A DNA stretch of 64,000 nt from Pseudopedobacter saltans DSM 12145 (GTDB lineage: Bacteria > Bacteroidota > Bacteroidia > Sphingobacteriales > Sphingobacteriaceae): positions 1,364,001-1,428,000 of the forward strand of contig NC_015177.1 of the NCBI RefSeq assembly GCF_000190735.1, given 5' to 3'. Under the pieces are notes generated by a model. The model searched no databases. It saw only the letters and a list, made by a program, of their open reading frames with translations, and had not been told where the DNA came from. The position numbers were made by a program, and so were the translations under genes. This document shows, in pieces, positions 45,786 to 55,098 of the stretch (the first letter of the stretch is position 1; each line of letters begins with the position of its first letter).

Positions 45786-46532
45786 ATGCTTCTTACAATT
45801 ACATTCATCCTTATCATCAGTTTTATAGCTTCATTAGTACGTTCGACATTAGGCTTTGGCGAGTCATTAATTGCAGTGCCCTTATTCCTTCTTTTTTTGC
45901 CTGTGGAAACCGCGGTACCATTATCCGTTATGTTATCTATTGTCATCGCACTGGTGATAGTTATACAAGATCACAGTAAGATTCACTTTAATACTGCAAA
46001 ATGGTTAATCTTTTATGCTATACTAGGTGTTCCATTAGGTATCTTAATTCTCATTTATGGAGACGAAGTTTTAATTAAAATGGGTCTTGGCATACTCATT
46101 ATCCTTTATTCCTTATATTCTCTTTATATCAAAACCAATAAAATACTTAAGGAAGATAGCAGGTTCTGGCTTTTTGTTTGTGGATTTCTATCGGGAGTAT
46201 TTGGAGGGGCCTATGGATTAAATGGCCCGCCATTGGTTGTTTACGGAAATTTAAGACAATGGAGTGCAAAACATTTCAGGGCTACTTTGCAAGCATACTT
46301 TTTACCCGTAAGTTTTGTAAGTGTAATAGGTTATTATGCTAAGGGACTGGTTACTACCGAAGTAAATTTCTACTTCATGCTTTCGCTGATAACAACTATT
46401 CCCGCAATATTTTTAGGCAGATACCTAAACCATCAGCTGAAAGATGGCACCTTCTTTAAGTACGTTTACCTGGGGCTAATAGGCATTAGTATAATACTGA
46501 TTGTTAGCACTTTGTATAATTTAAAACAATAG
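45786..46532 (+). CDS. TauE/SafE family membrane transporter
   Basis: 248 residues with about 8 membrane segments. Family repeats start at FIASLVRSTLGFGESLIAVPL near 13-33 and SGVFGGAYGLNGPPLVVYG near 136-154, the two G-rich halves of TauE/SafE (sulfite/organosulfonate exporter) proteins. The actual anion is unknown. It is convergent with the uronate cluster and separated from it by a shared terminator. Confidence 0.85.
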   Translation: MLLTITFILIISFIASLVRSTLGFGESLIAVPLFLLFLPVETAVPLSVMLSIVIALVIVIQDHSKIHFNTAKWLIFYAILGVPLGILILIYGDEVLIKMGLGILIILYSLYSLYIKTNKILKEDSRFWLFVCGFLSGVFGGAYGLNGPPLVVYGNLRQWSAKHFRATLQAYFLPVSFVSVIGYYAKGLVTTEVNFYFMLSLITTIPAIFLGRYLNHQLKDGTFFKYVYLGLIGISIILIVSTLYNLKQ

Positions 46533-46539
46533 AAAGCAA

Positions 46540-46571
46540 AAAGGGGACTGTTTATTGCAGTGCCCCTCTTT
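46540..46571. terminator. Bidirectional terminator
   Basis: GGGGACTG (46543-46550) pairs with CAGTgCCCC (46558-46566, one bulge) around TTTATTG. AAA on the left gives a TTTTT tract for the minus strand (end of the uronate operon), and TCTTT follows for the plus strand. Confidence 0.75.
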
Positions 46572-46598
46572 ATCAAAACCAAACACGTTGAATTTAGC

Positions 46599-47351
46599 TT
46601 AAGAAAAAGCTAAACCTCCGTTAATATCAATATTATTTCCATTTAGGAAGCTCGATTCATCAGATGCTAAGTAAACAACTAAATCTGCTACTTCATCAGG
46701 AGTTCCTTCTCTTTTTAAAGAAGTTGCATTTGCAACGTTTACTCTGGCTTCTGGTTTTGTAAAAGTATCATGGAAAGCTGTAGCAATCATACCTGGTGCT
46801 ACCGCATTTACTCTGATATTTTTAGGTCCCAATTCTTTAGCCAAAGCTCTGGTATAAGTCATTACGGCACCTTTGGATGTTGCATAAATACTTGCACCCG
46901 GACCACCGCCATCTCTGCCCGCTAAAGAAGAAAAGTTAATAATCGATCCACCGGCAGGCATAAAAGGAATAACTGCTTTTACCGATAAGAATACACTTTT
47001 TAAGTTGATATCCATAATATGATCGAAGAACTCTTCGTCTATTTCTAATGTAGTTTTTCTTGCAACCAATCCACCCGCTACGTTAGCTAAAATATGTATT
47101 TCCTCTCCAAAAGCTGCTCTCGCCTCTTCTACTAATTTAGCTACATCAGCAGCTTTAGATACATCTCCTTTTACAATAATTCCCTCGCCGCCTACTTCTT
47201 TAACCTGTCTTAAAGTTTCTTCTGCGTTGGCTTCATTGCTTAAGTAGTTAATTACAACTTTTGCACCTTCTTTTGCCAACTTTACCGATACCGATCTACC
47301 TATGTCTCTAGATCCGCCTGTTACAATTGCTACTTTGTTTTTTAAACGCAT
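46599..47351 (-). CDS. SDR oxidoreductase of the uronate cluster (probable DEH reductase)
   Basis: 250-residue classical SDR: AIVTGGSRDIGRSVSVKLA with the cofactor glycines, NVAGG near 90, catalytic S-x12-YATSKG near 140-160 and the C-terminal YLASDESSFLNGNNIDINGG. It is the last gene of the uronate cluster, 11 bp after the MFS permease gene. In alginate pathways an SDR reduces 4-deoxy-L-erythro-5-hexoseulose uronate (DEH) to 2-keto-3-deoxygluconate. That role is inferred from position; other SDR substrates cannot be excluded. Confidence 0.85.
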   Translation of the reverse strand: MRLKNKVAIVTGGSRDIGRSVSVKLAKEGAKVVINYLSNEANAEETLRQVKEVGGEGIIVKGDVSKAADVAKLVEEARAAFGEEIHILANVAGGLVARKTTLEIDEEFFDHIMDINLKSVFLSVKAVIPFMPAGGSIINFSSLAGRDGGGPGASIYATSKGAVMTYTRALAKELGPKNIRVNAVAPGMIATAFHDTFTKPEARVNVANATSLKREGTPDEVADLVVYLASDESSFLNGNNIDINGGLAFS

Positions 47352-47362
47352 AATTTTTGTTG

Positions 47363-48652
47363 TTAATTATTTATTTTTTTTGATGTTATATATTTTACAC
47401 TAACCCACGCTAAAGGAACCAATACTGCTGCCAGCACAAAGAAGGATACGTAGCTTGTTTTTGTAATGATAGGCACTGCCCATGTTGTTAGCAATGTTCC
47501 CACTACTGCCGCTGTCCCTCCCATTCCGGCTACCGTTCCAACGTTTTTACCATTAAAATAATCGCTTGGCAAGGTTTGTATATTTCCAATCAGAAACTGG
47601 AATCCAAACAGTGTTAAACCAATTAATACCATAGCGAACATAGGCGTTTCTTTGAGGTTGCCCAGGAAATAAAGAATAGCAATAAGAGATAGCAACATGA
47701 TGGCCGAACCTAATGCTATAGAGTTTTTACGGGCCTTTTCGGCATATACGCCTCGCTTTATTTGCCAGGAAGAATGATAACCACCTGCCAAGCTTCCTAT
47801 TGCAGCAAATAGATAAGGTACCCATGTAAATGCGCCTATTTGTTTAATATCAAACATAAACTGCTCTTTCAGGAAAGTAGGTAACCAGGTTACGAAAAGC
47901 CACCAGACAGGATCTATAAAAAAGCGTCCCATGATTAATCCCCATGTGCTTCTGTATCTAAGCAGCTCTTTCCAGGTAAGCACTTTTATTTCCGCTACAG
48001 GTTGCTCAGTTGCCACAACGGCTGTTCCTCCCAAAATATGCTGGCGTTCCTCTTCTGTAATCCATGGATGCTTGTCTGGTGTTGATTTATTGACGATAAG
48101 CCAAGGAATAATCCAGACAAAGCCTAATACCGCGATTAGAACAAACGTAGCTTTCCAGCCGAAGGCAATGTACAGTAAAGCTATAATTGGCGCAGAAACT
48201 ACAGATCCCAGAGAAGCACCTGCTCCAAAAATACCCTGTGCAATTGCGCGTTCTTTTGCCGGGAACCATTCTGCATTATTCTTTGTTGCTCCCGGCCAGT
48301 TTCCGGCTTCGGTAAATCCAAGCAGAAATCTAAAAACATTGAATGATGCCAATGATCTTGCAAACGCATGAAGGGCTATGGAAATACTCCATCCAAGAAT
48401 AGACAGTGTCATCCCTATCCTGGTTCCCACTGCATCCATTAGTTTTCCCGTAAACGTTTGTCCAAGGGCATAAGCGATCATGAAAAACGTGGTAATCAAT
48501 GCCAGTGCATTTTTGCTATCAACATCCGCTATACCAAAATCTTTATAGATATATGGCCATAAAATATTAATTGCACTTCGGTCTATATAATTGATTACGG
48601 TAGCTATCGCTATCAATGCTATTATATACCATCTTAGTCCTTTAACTTTCAT
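47363..48652 (-). CDS. MFS hexuronate/DEH transporter
   Basis: 429-residue permease of the anion:cation symporter (ExuT) family: NYIDRSAINILWPYIYKDFG near 18-37 is the family start, GWSISIALHAFARSLASFNVFRFLLGFTEAGNWPGATK near 90-127 the ACS signature region, and FPAKERAIAQGIFGAGASLG follows. About 12 membrane segments. It probably imports unsaturated uronates or DEH released by the lyases. It sits between the beta-helix protein gene and the SDR gene in the same operon. Confidence 0.9.
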   Translation of the reverse strand: MKVKGLRWYIIALIAIATVINYIDRSAINILWPYIYKDFGIADVDSKNALALITTFFMIAYALGQTFTGKLMDAVGTRIGMTLSILGWSISIALHAFARSLASFNVFRFLLGFTEAGNWPGATKNNAEWFPAKERAIAQGIFGAGASLGSVVSAPIIALLYIAFGWKATFVLIAVLGFVWIIPWLIVNKSTPDKHPWITEEERQHILGGTAVVATEQPVAEIKVLTWKELLRYRSTWGLIMGRFFIDPVWWLFVTWLPTFLKEQFMFDIKQIGAFTWVPYLFAAIGSLAGGYHSSWQIKRGVYAEKARKNSIALGSAIMLLSLIAILYFLGNLKETPMFAMVLIGLTLFGFQFLIGNIQTLPSDYFNGKNVGTVAGMGGTAAVVGTLLTTWAVPIITKTSYVSFFVLAAVLVPLAWVSVKYITSKKINN

Positions 48653-48794
48653 TGATATTATATTTTATAAAACCACAAAGGGCGCAGAGTTTGTTGTTAG
48701 CGTTTAGTTGTTAGTCCAGTATCTTTTTGTTAGACTTTTAACTTTCTACCTTATTCAACCTACTTTCTAATCTGTGTACTTTATGGTTATCTAT

Positions 48795-49811
48795 TTATTC
48801 GCTAAGCGGGATATTAGCTACCCCACTTTTAGCATTAATTACTTGATTATCTGAAAACACTTTGTTACCAACTACAGCGCCTTTACTGCTTTTTAGCCTG
48901 ATATTAATACCATAACCATCTGCATTTACTTCGCAAATATTATTTTTGAACTCGTTATGATTTCCCCATCCATCCACAGCACAATTCACCTGATAACCAT
49001 CTAACAAAGCGGAAGGCTGAGTGTTAATTCCTTTATTTCTTTCTATCAGATAGTTATTCCCTTTTACATCAATCCAGCTATCGGCGCTATTCTCTCCCGA
49101 AATTCCTTCTGAATAGAATGTGTTTCCCCTAATAATTCCGCCTGTTGTACCCTCTTTGATATCAATACACTCCGCAGGCACATAAGGTCCAATAACGTTA
49201 TTGATTATTGCATTTGAATCGCACCTATCTGGTTCTCCGTTGGTATATCTTGCCCAATTGCTAACCGCGGATCCGATATACACCCCTTCTCCGTAACCTG
49301 GCCTTAGCAATCCAACATGATGTATCTTTGAATTTTGAAGCTTATTGTTTGAACTGAATTTCCGGAAATGTATTCCCTCTTCACCTATTTGCGTTACTTC
49401 CAAATCGTCTAACAGGTTATTGCTTGCTCCATCAAGAATAATTCCTTTCAAACCACCTTTCACCATAAATCCTTTAATTATCCAGTTACTTGCCTGATGA
49501 TGCAGCACATAGCCATTATCGGTTTTTCCAGTCGTTAAGACACATTTTTTTGTCCCAATTAATGTAATGGGCTTTTCTTTTGTTCCATTTGCATTTGCTG
49601 GAATTACAAACTTGCCCATATATTCACCGTCTGACATAACTATAGAATCTCCGGGCTTAGCTATTTCCAGTACATTCTTAAGCTCTTCTGTATTCTTAAC
49701 GGTAATCAGCCTTCTGGCGCTTTTAGTTTTCTTAGCTGTTTGAGCATAAGAAAAGCAAATAGAAATAGCTATGCAAAACGTAGCGAGTAAATATTTTAAG
49801 CTCGATTTCAT
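48795..49811 (-). CDS. Secreted beta-helix protein, probable polysaccharide lyase
   Basis: 338 residues with a signal peptide (LLATFCIAISICFSYAQ, cleavage near 24). The body is a right-handed beta-helix: KNVLEIAKPGDSIVMSDGEY, the N-rich turns NNLLDDLEVTQIGEEGIHFRKFSSNNKL, and SNAIINNVIGPYVPAECIDIKEG and later repeats. The layout resembles chondroitinase-B/PL6 and related alginate lyases, with candidate catalytic Lys/Arg in FRKF and CIDIKEG. It is in the alginate operon. The precise PL family is uncertain, and an epimerase is a possible alternative. Confidence 0.7.
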   Translation of the reverse strand: MKSSLKYLLATFCIAISICFSYAQTAKKTKSARRLITVKNTEELKNVLEIAKPGDSIVMSDGEYMGKFVIPANANGTKEKPITLIGTKKCVLTTGKTDNGYVLHHQASNWIIKGFMVKGGLKGIILDGASNNLLDDLEVTQIGEEGIHFRKFSSNNKLQNSKIHHVGLLRPGYGEGVYIGSAVSNWARYTNGEPDRCDSNAIINNVIGPYVPAECIDIKEGTTGGIIRGNTFYSEGISGENSADSWIDVKGNNYLIERNKGINTQPSALLDGYQVNCAVDGWGNHNEFKNNICEVNADGYGINIRLKSSKGAVVGNKVFSDNQVINAKSGVANIPLSE

Positions 49812-49911
49812 ATCCTTATCCAGAGATTTATTATTAGAAATAATTAATGGTTATTTTATCAACTTTGCAATTCAACTCTAAACTTTTCACTTTCTACTTT
49901 CTACTCTCTAC

Positions 49912-50778
49912 TTACTTATGAACTCCAACTTCTTTTAAGAAATCAATAATTGCCCGGTTTACTTCAGAATTTTTCTCTTTATCGAATTTACCGTGTTGCC
50001 CGCCTTCTACTGTGATGAACTTATTCTTCACGCCCATCTCGTCTAATTTCTTTTTCAGATCTACAGATTGCTGATATGGTACTATCGGATCTGCATCACC
50101 ATGTACAATAAAAACGGGAGGACTATTTTTCTTTACATAATAAATTGGGGATACAGATTTGGCGAATTCTGCGTTTCCTGCTTTATCTCCAAGCCATTGC
50201 GTAGCAGATTTACTGTTCCATGCCAGCACTTCTGTAATCCCATACTTATCTATTATAGCAGCAACTTTTACATCTTTTACTCCTTTACAGTTTGTATCGA
50301 ATCTGGAATCGTTCCCCAATAAACCACCCATTAAAGCTAAATGTCCGCCTGCCGAGCCACCCATAATGACAATTTTATCGGGATCGATATTTAACTGTTT
50401 TGCATTTTTAATCAGATAGATTAAAGCACAACGCGTATCCTCTACTGCCGCCGGAGCTGTTGCTACCTGTGATAGTCTGTAAGCAATATTAGCTACCGCA
50501 TATCCCTGTTTAAAGAAAGACGTGAATCCGGTCTGTGATTCTTTGTTTCCTTTATTCCAGCCGCCACCATGGATATTGATCACAACTGGTGAAGGACCTT
50601 TTTCTTTAGGTGGAAGATAAAGGTCCATTTTTCCTTCCCAGTCATTAACTTTTGTATAAACTATGTTAAGCTGTTCGGTAAATCCTTCCGGATAAACTAC
50701 TTTTTTTTTTATTTCTTCTTCTTGCGCCTGTGCTACACCCACAGAGACGATAAGGAAGAAGGATAATATCTTTTTCAT
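49912..50778 (-). CDS. Secreted carbohydrate-esterase-like alpha/beta hydrolase
   Basis: 288 residues with signal peptide MKKILSFFLIVSVGVAQAQ. BD-FAE/esterase-lipase layout: INIHGGGWNKGNKE near 68-81 (oxyanion HGGGW), nucleophile IMGGSAGGHLAL near 139-150, catalytic Asp in VHGDADPIVP near 225 and His in GGQHGKFD near 264. It probably removes acyl groups, for example acetyl from bacterial alginate, before the lyases act. This substrate is inferred from its place in the lyase cluster. Confidence 0.85.
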   Translation of the reverse strand: MKKILSFFLIVSVGVAQAQEEEIKKKVVYPEGFTEQLNIVYTKVNDWEGKMDLYLPPKEKGPSPVVINIHGGGWNKGNKESQTGFTSFFKQGYAVANIAYRLSQVATAPAAVEDTRCALIYLIKNAKQLNIDPDKIVIMGGSAGGHLALMGGLLGNDSRFDTNCKGVKDVKVAAIIDKYGITEVLAWNSKSATQWLGDKAGNAEFAKSVSPIYYVKKNSPPVFIVHGDADPIVPYQQSVDLKKKLDEMGVKNKFITVEGGQHGKFDKEKNSEVNRAIIDFLKEVGVHK

Positions 50779-50803
50779 ATTTGTTTTGGCTTTATTTGAT
50801 TGA

Positions 50804-51142
50804 TTACTTCAAAAAATCTTCCCGAAGCGGAGTAAATACATCTATTAGTATTCCTGGTTCTACACAAACACAACCATGTATAGCGTGAGGAGGTACGTAA
50901 TAACCATCTCCTTTTTTGATGATTTTTTTCTCTTCACCAATAGTCATTTCGAAAACACCGCTTTCCACATAAGTTACCTGTACATGAGGGTGCTGATGAA
51001 GTGTTCCCACGGCTCCAGCTTCGAACTTGGCTTTTACCAGCATGATTTGATCGTCATAACCATATATTTTTCTTTGAATCCCGTTACCCAAATCTTCCCA
51101 CTGTGTTTCTGCTTCTATCTGAAATAATTGTCCTTTTTCCAT
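50804..51142 (-). CDS. kdgF: KdgF-like cupin (unsaturated uronate ring opening)
   Basis: 112-residue single cupin. KdgF converts 4,5-unsaturated monouronates from pectin or alginate to the open keto-acid. The metal-binding cupin motif TLHQHPHVQVTYVESGVFE near 52-70 gives His, His and Gln/Glu ligands, and the second motif GDGYYVPPHAIHGCVC near 81-96 gives the last His. No signal peptide. It lies 25 bp upstream of the esterase gene and ~50 bp downstream of the PL17 gene. Confidence 0.88.
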   Translation of the reverse strand: MEKGQLFQIEAETQWEDLGNGIQRKIYGYDDQIMLVKAKFEAGAVGTLHQHPHVQVTYVESGVFEMTIGEEKKIIKKGDGYYVPPHAIHGCVCVEPGILIDVFTPLREDFLK

Positions 51143-51192
51143 CGTTTTATATTTATATTTATTTTAGTTTAAACGTATTATCTAATACTTTA

Positions 51193-53340
51193 TCAATTAC
51201 CATTTTCAACCAGTTCTGTAAATCGCTTTTGATCTGTATAATTGATTTTGTAGGTATAAGATTTGCCTGCATATTTAAATGAAACTTCGGCACCGTTCTT
51301 ATTGGAATTCAACAACTTTAAATCGCTTAATTTACTAAAAGCTGCATCTACCGTTTCATTAATCGGATCTATATTTCCATGCGTTTCTGTAACTGTTACA
51401 AAAGTTTGTGTTTTTGCCTTCGGCTGGCTTAACATAAACGATTTATCCGCTATTAAACTCATTTCAGGATCGTTTGCCCCTATACTCAGCATTTTTACTG
51501 TGAGCGGACTTTCACTCGTAAAATGTGTGGTATAAAATCTTTTGTTATTTAATATACTGATATAACCGCTTCTTGTATCCAGTTTATTTTCTGCATTGAG
51601 CCAGATATGCTGGTATCCATATTCTTGTCCCAGCGGTTTCAATTCTGCGGTAAATACTTTTGGTTTGAAAGATGCATCTATTAAATGCCCTTTGTACCAG
51701 AAAGGTAAATCATACTGATGCTCTTCGTTTGAGTTTACAAAGAAAACATCTAACAGCAATTCTTTTTTTGTATGCGGGAGTTTTACCAACGCAGAAGTAC
51801 GCAAAAGATTTACTCCGTCATAAGCATTGGTCTCTTCGGCACTTACTATTTGCATTTGATTATTCTTTCCAAAATAGATCAGGTTGGGACTATGCTTTTC
51901 TGCTTCGGATACTTTTGCCTGATATTGGGATTTCTGGTCGACAACAACTGTATTATGCGCCACCGTTTGTTTAGCCCAGGAATCGTTTTCCGGCAAATAA
52001 TGTCCTCCTCTTTTAGATTCTATATTGATAAATCTGGATGCTCCGTAGTCGAAGAAAATTTCGGTGTTATTATCGTAATAAAGTATATTTAACCGATCAA
52101 AATGTCCATGTCCCATACCTTGTGAAGCAGCTTTCATTAATAAACATTGCTGATCTTCGTTGGATCCGCTCCTGATAATTCCGAGACCTCCTTCATCTCC
52201 CTTTCCTCCATCTTTGATCCATTGGGAAACGTAGTTAAAAGGTTGACTTTTTCCCTCGGATATTGCTTTCGCCACAGCTAGCCCGGCATCAGAAACTATA
52301 ACTTTCTTTTGTCTCTGAGCAATATCTAATAAAAAGGGCTCGGCCTTTATATCAGCGTAAGCTAAATCTAAACCATACACCAGTTCTATGGTTTCGTAAG
52401 TTTTGTCTTTTATCGCGTCGTTGATCGGGAAAAACGTACCATCTGTATAAGTAAGCTGTAAAGAGGTATTGATTGCTTTTACCAATAATTTATCTCTGTA
52501 ATCGAATATTTTGAGGTTTGGCTGGTAATTGTTAATCGCTTTTGCAAACAAAACAAATGGCAACAAGGCATATCTTTGATAGTAAGGCCCTTCCATATAA
52601 TATCCGTCTGGCGAAAATAATTGGTTTATTTGCGCGAGATAGCCCGACTTACCATCTTTTTTGGATCCTTTTAAAGCCATTTCAACATAATTGGGCTTAT
52701 TGAGGACATAGCCAGTCATCCCTACCGCCGCCACATTCCAGGTTCCGTGGTTATGAATTTTATTGAACGTGGTATAACAATCTTCTGTTAGGAACTTTAA
52801 AATCGGCACAAAAAGCTGGTTTTCTATGGTAGATCTGTCTTTTGATGAAATTGCATCGTAAACCATGTCGTACCCCTGAATAACATAAACCTGCCAAACA
52901 CAATCGTTTAAAGCTTGCCAGAATATTTTCCCTCCCTGATGGTTTTGTTTCGCTTTGGGATGCAATGGCCATTTTTTATATTGTGAGGCATAGTTTAACA
53001 GCATATCTTTCACATAATTGGCATATTTTACGTCTCCGGATATCTGATAAGCCACCGCACAATTTAAAATGTTATTATAATTTTTTTTATGTTGTTCATG
53101 AGTAACGCCACCACCTCCATCTGCCGGTAAGGGTACAGAAATGGCCTGGGTTAAGGCGATATCCGCCTGTTGTTTGATATCTGAATACGATTCTTTGAGT
53201 AAAGGATAAGTTTCGGTTCCCTTTCTTACTGCATCAATATTCGCTTTGGTAAGCATAATATTAGGATGCTGTTGTGCATGGGTATTAACCTTGAACGAAA
53301 GACATAACAATACAATTACCACTTTTTTTAAGTAGTTCAT
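51193..53340 (-). CDS. Oligoalginate lyase (PL17, heparinase II/III-like fold)
   Basis: 715 residues with signal peptide (VVIVLLCLSFKVNTHAQ, cleavage near 22). N-terminal alginate-lyase (alpha/alpha) toroid: WPLHPKAKQN near 125, catalytic Asn-His in KIHNHGTWNVAAVG (His near 198) and SPDGYYMEGPYYQRYALLP with the catalytic Tyr near 250. C-terminal heparinase II/III beta-domain: GHGHFDRLNILYYDNNTEIFFDYG and AHNTVVVD. This matches PL17 exolytic oligoalginate lyases, which release monouronates. It is the first enzyme gene after the regulator. Confidence 0.9.
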   Translation of the reverse strand: MNYLKKVVIVLLCLSFKVNTHAQQHPNIMLTKANIDAVRKGTETYPLLKESYSDIKQQADIALTQAISVPLPADGGGGVTHEQHKKNYNNILNCAVAYQISGDVKYANYVKDMLLNYASQYKKWPLHPKAKQNHQGGKIFWQALNDCVWQVYVIQGYDMVYDAISSKDRSTIENQLFVPILKFLTEDCYTTFNKIHNHGTWNVAAVGMTGYVLNKPNYVEMALKGSKKDGKSGYLAQINQLFSPDGYYMEGPYYQRYALLPFVLFAKAINNYQPNLKIFDYRDKLLVKAINTSLQLTYTDGTFFPINDAIKDKTYETIELVYGLDLAYADIKAEPFLLDIAQRQKKVIVSDAGLAVAKAISEGKSQPFNYVSQWIKDGGKGDEGGLGIIRSGSNEDQQCLLMKAASQGMGHGHFDRLNILYYDNNTEIFFDYGASRFINIESKRGGHYLPENDSWAKQTVAHNTVVVDQKSQYQAKVSEAEKHSPNLIYFGKNNQMQIVSAEETNAYDGVNLLRTSALVKLPHTKKELLLDVFFVNSNEEHQYDLPFWYKGHLIDASFKPKVFTAELKPLGQEYGYQHIWLNAENKLDTRSGYISILNNKRFYTTHFTSESPLTVKMLSIGANDPEMSLIADKSFMLSQPKAKTQTFVTVTETHGNIDPINETVDAAFSKLSDLKLLNSNKNGAEVSFKYAGKSYTYKINYTDQKRFTELVENGN

Positions 53341-53391
53341 AAACGATATTTTAAATATTAAATAAACAGGTTTTTACCTACCCCGGATCTA

Positions 53392-54114
53392 TTATACTTT
53401 TTGAAAGCCCGCTTTGCTAATCTCCCAAATCTCATCCAGATGTTCTACCATTGCCTTTTCTGCCTGTACCGGATCCTGATTTACAATAGCCTCGTAAATC
53501 GCCCGATGCTCTGGTATAGAACGTCTGCCCCTATCTTTTCCACAAACATTATTTTCCACAATACTTTTTATAAGATCTGGAATAATGAAAAGGATCATAG
53601 ATTCTAAAACGGAACTTTTTGTTGCTTTGGCTACTTTAATATGAAATATCATATCTTCTTCTACTGCCGATGATGCACCAGATTCGATCTTACGTTCATA
53701 TTCTTCCATAGCTTCTCTGATCTCGGCCAAATCCTGCTCGCTTCTTCTTTCTGCAGCCAGTTTTACTACTGCAAACTCAAGATGGCATCTGGCTTCTACC
53801 AAAGAATTAAAACTATCTTTGTTAAACTTAATGATATCGGAAATGATATTCTCGATAACATTAATGCTTAAGCCGGCTACATAAGTACCACTTTGCGGAT
53901 TGGTTCTTAATAATCCATAAAACTCCAATTTCAAGAGGGCTTCACGAACATAACTTCTTCCCAATCCAAATCTTTCAGACAATGCTCTTTCAGATGGCAA
54001 TCTGTCTCCCGGTTTCAGTTGCCCTGATGAGATCAGCTGTTTCAACTGACCTATAATCTTATCTACTGGAGACTCGACCTGAATAGCTTTAATATTGTCT
54101 ATTAATGAATTCAT
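53392..54114 (-). CDS. FadR-type GntR regulator of the uronate cluster
   Basis: 240 residues: N-terminal winged helix (LKQLISSGQLKPGDRLPSERALSERFGLGRSYVREALLKLE, residues 25-66) and a C-terminal FCD ligand domain with metal-binding His/Asp (EEDMIFHIKVAKA near 150, PEHRAIYEAI near 206, MVEHLDEIW near 227). It precedes the PL17 gene by ~50 bp. A perfect 32-bp palindrome over its own -7 box implies autorepression. The ligand is probably a uronate or KDG-like acid, by analogy with ExuR/UxuR, not seen directly. Confidence 0.9.
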   Translation of the reverse strand: MNSLIDNIKAIQVESPVDKIIGQLKQLISSGQLKPGDRLPSERALSERFGLGRSYVREALLKLEFYGLLRTNPQSGTYVAGLSINVIENIISDIIKFNKDSFNSLVEARCHLEFAVVKLAAERRSEQDLAEIREAMEEYERKIESGASSAVEEDMIFHIKVAKATKSSVLESMILFIIPDLIKSIVENNVCGKDRGRRSIPEHRAIYEAIVNQDPVQAEKAMVEHLDEIWEISKAGFQKV

Positions 54115-54125
54115 ATATTAACAAA

Positions 54126-54157
54126 ATTTGGTAGACCAATTAATTGGTCTACCAAAT
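54126..54157 (-). promoter_or_regulatory. Double palindromic operator over the regulator promoter
   Basis: Bases 54126-54157 are a perfect 32-bp palindrome made of two TTGG-N4-CCAA boxes (54128-54139 TTGGTAGACCAA and 54144-54155 TTGGTCTACCAA) four bases apart. On the minus strand it overlaps the -7 box TATATTTG (plus-strand CAAATATA, 54153-54160), so a bound FadR-type repressor would block initiation of the gntR gene. Confidence 0.8.
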
Positions 54158-54188
54158 ATAGACATATATCTGATTATTGAAAAATATT

Positions 54189-55091
54189 TTATTTAATTAT
54201 TTCCACTATACCGAAATCGTTAAATAGAACTGTTTCATCCCGTAACATCTGTGGGTTCAACAAACTCCTGTATATTCCCCATTTTGGTCGGCAGACACTG
54301 GTACCGCTACGCCATAAATCCAAATCAGCATATGATTTATTTAATAATACCTTGCCATCTTTCATCCTCTTGATAAGGATATCATAAGTGCCTTTAGTCG
54401 CATATTTCAATTGCTCCTCCACTTCTATCCAATTCCCTTTTAAATCAACCAATGGAATAGAAACTTTAGTAACAGCCTTATCATCATCGCCGGTATGTAT
54501 CAATTCAAGAACGTCTCCAGTGGCTTTATATCTTGCCGTAAGCGTAATGATTGGTAAAGAGGCATTTCCATCGACAGGCTTTATTTGATGTAAATGAGTA
54601 AAATTGCTCGAAGGCTTAAAGTTTTCGTCTATCTTGAATTTCCATGAATATTTCACCGTTTCATTTAAAGTCGCCTTTAAACTGTCCGGTGACTTATCAT
54701 AAGTCTTTATTTCGTTTCTCTGTCTATCAGAATCTGTTCCCCGGTCATTATCTGGTGTTACATGTATATGGAAAGCAAAAACATACTTCTCTAAATCTTT
54801 ATCAAAAACTTGTGTAATGTGTTTTCCAAAGCCTGGATGGCTTACGTCTGGTACTTCAATTACATCTCCTGTACCTCCTAATACTTTATTAATTAAGGCA
54901 TAGGTATCTTCTGCACCATTGGCGCTTAGAGTCATTCCCTTTTTGCTTACTATATCTGTGGGAGGAATTTCTTTAGATGGTTCTTCTTTAGGCGGCAAAT
55001 TATTATCAACCTTTTGATCAGGAGCGGAATTATCTTTTCCTTTACAGGCTAATAAATAAAAAACAGCAAGAGCTAGTATTCGTTTATTCAT
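54189..55091 (-). CDS. Lipoprotein with jelly-roll lyase-like domain
   Basis: 300 residues: lipoprotein signal MNKRILALAVFYLLAC (Cys at 16), a Pro/Glu-rich linker to ~60 and a concanavalin-like beta-jelly roll with DRQRNEIKTYD near 120 (R-x-R-x-E), NFTHLHQIKP near 162 and CRPKWGIYRSLL near 270. These three blocks have the layout of heparinase-I/PL7-type lyase clefts (Arg, Gln/His, Lys-Tyr). It is probably a surface alginate or glucuronan lyase; the family is not certain. It has its own operator. Confidence 0.72.
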   Translation of the reverse strand: MNKRILALAVFYLLACKGKDNSAPDQKVDNNLPPKEEPSKEIPPTDIVSKKGMTLSANGAEDTYALINKVLGGTGDVIEVPDVSHPGFGKHITQVFDKDLEKYVFAFHIHVTPDNDRGTDSDRQRNEIKTYDKSPDSLKATLNETVKYSWKFKIDENFKPSSNFTHLHQIKPVDGNASLPIITLTARYKATGDVLELIHTGDDDKAVTKVSIPLVDLKGNWIEVEEQLKYATKGTYDILIKRMKDGKVLLNKSYADLDLWRSGTSVCRPKWGIYRSLLNPQMLRDETVLFNDFGIVEIIK

Positions 55092-55098
55092 AATCTAA

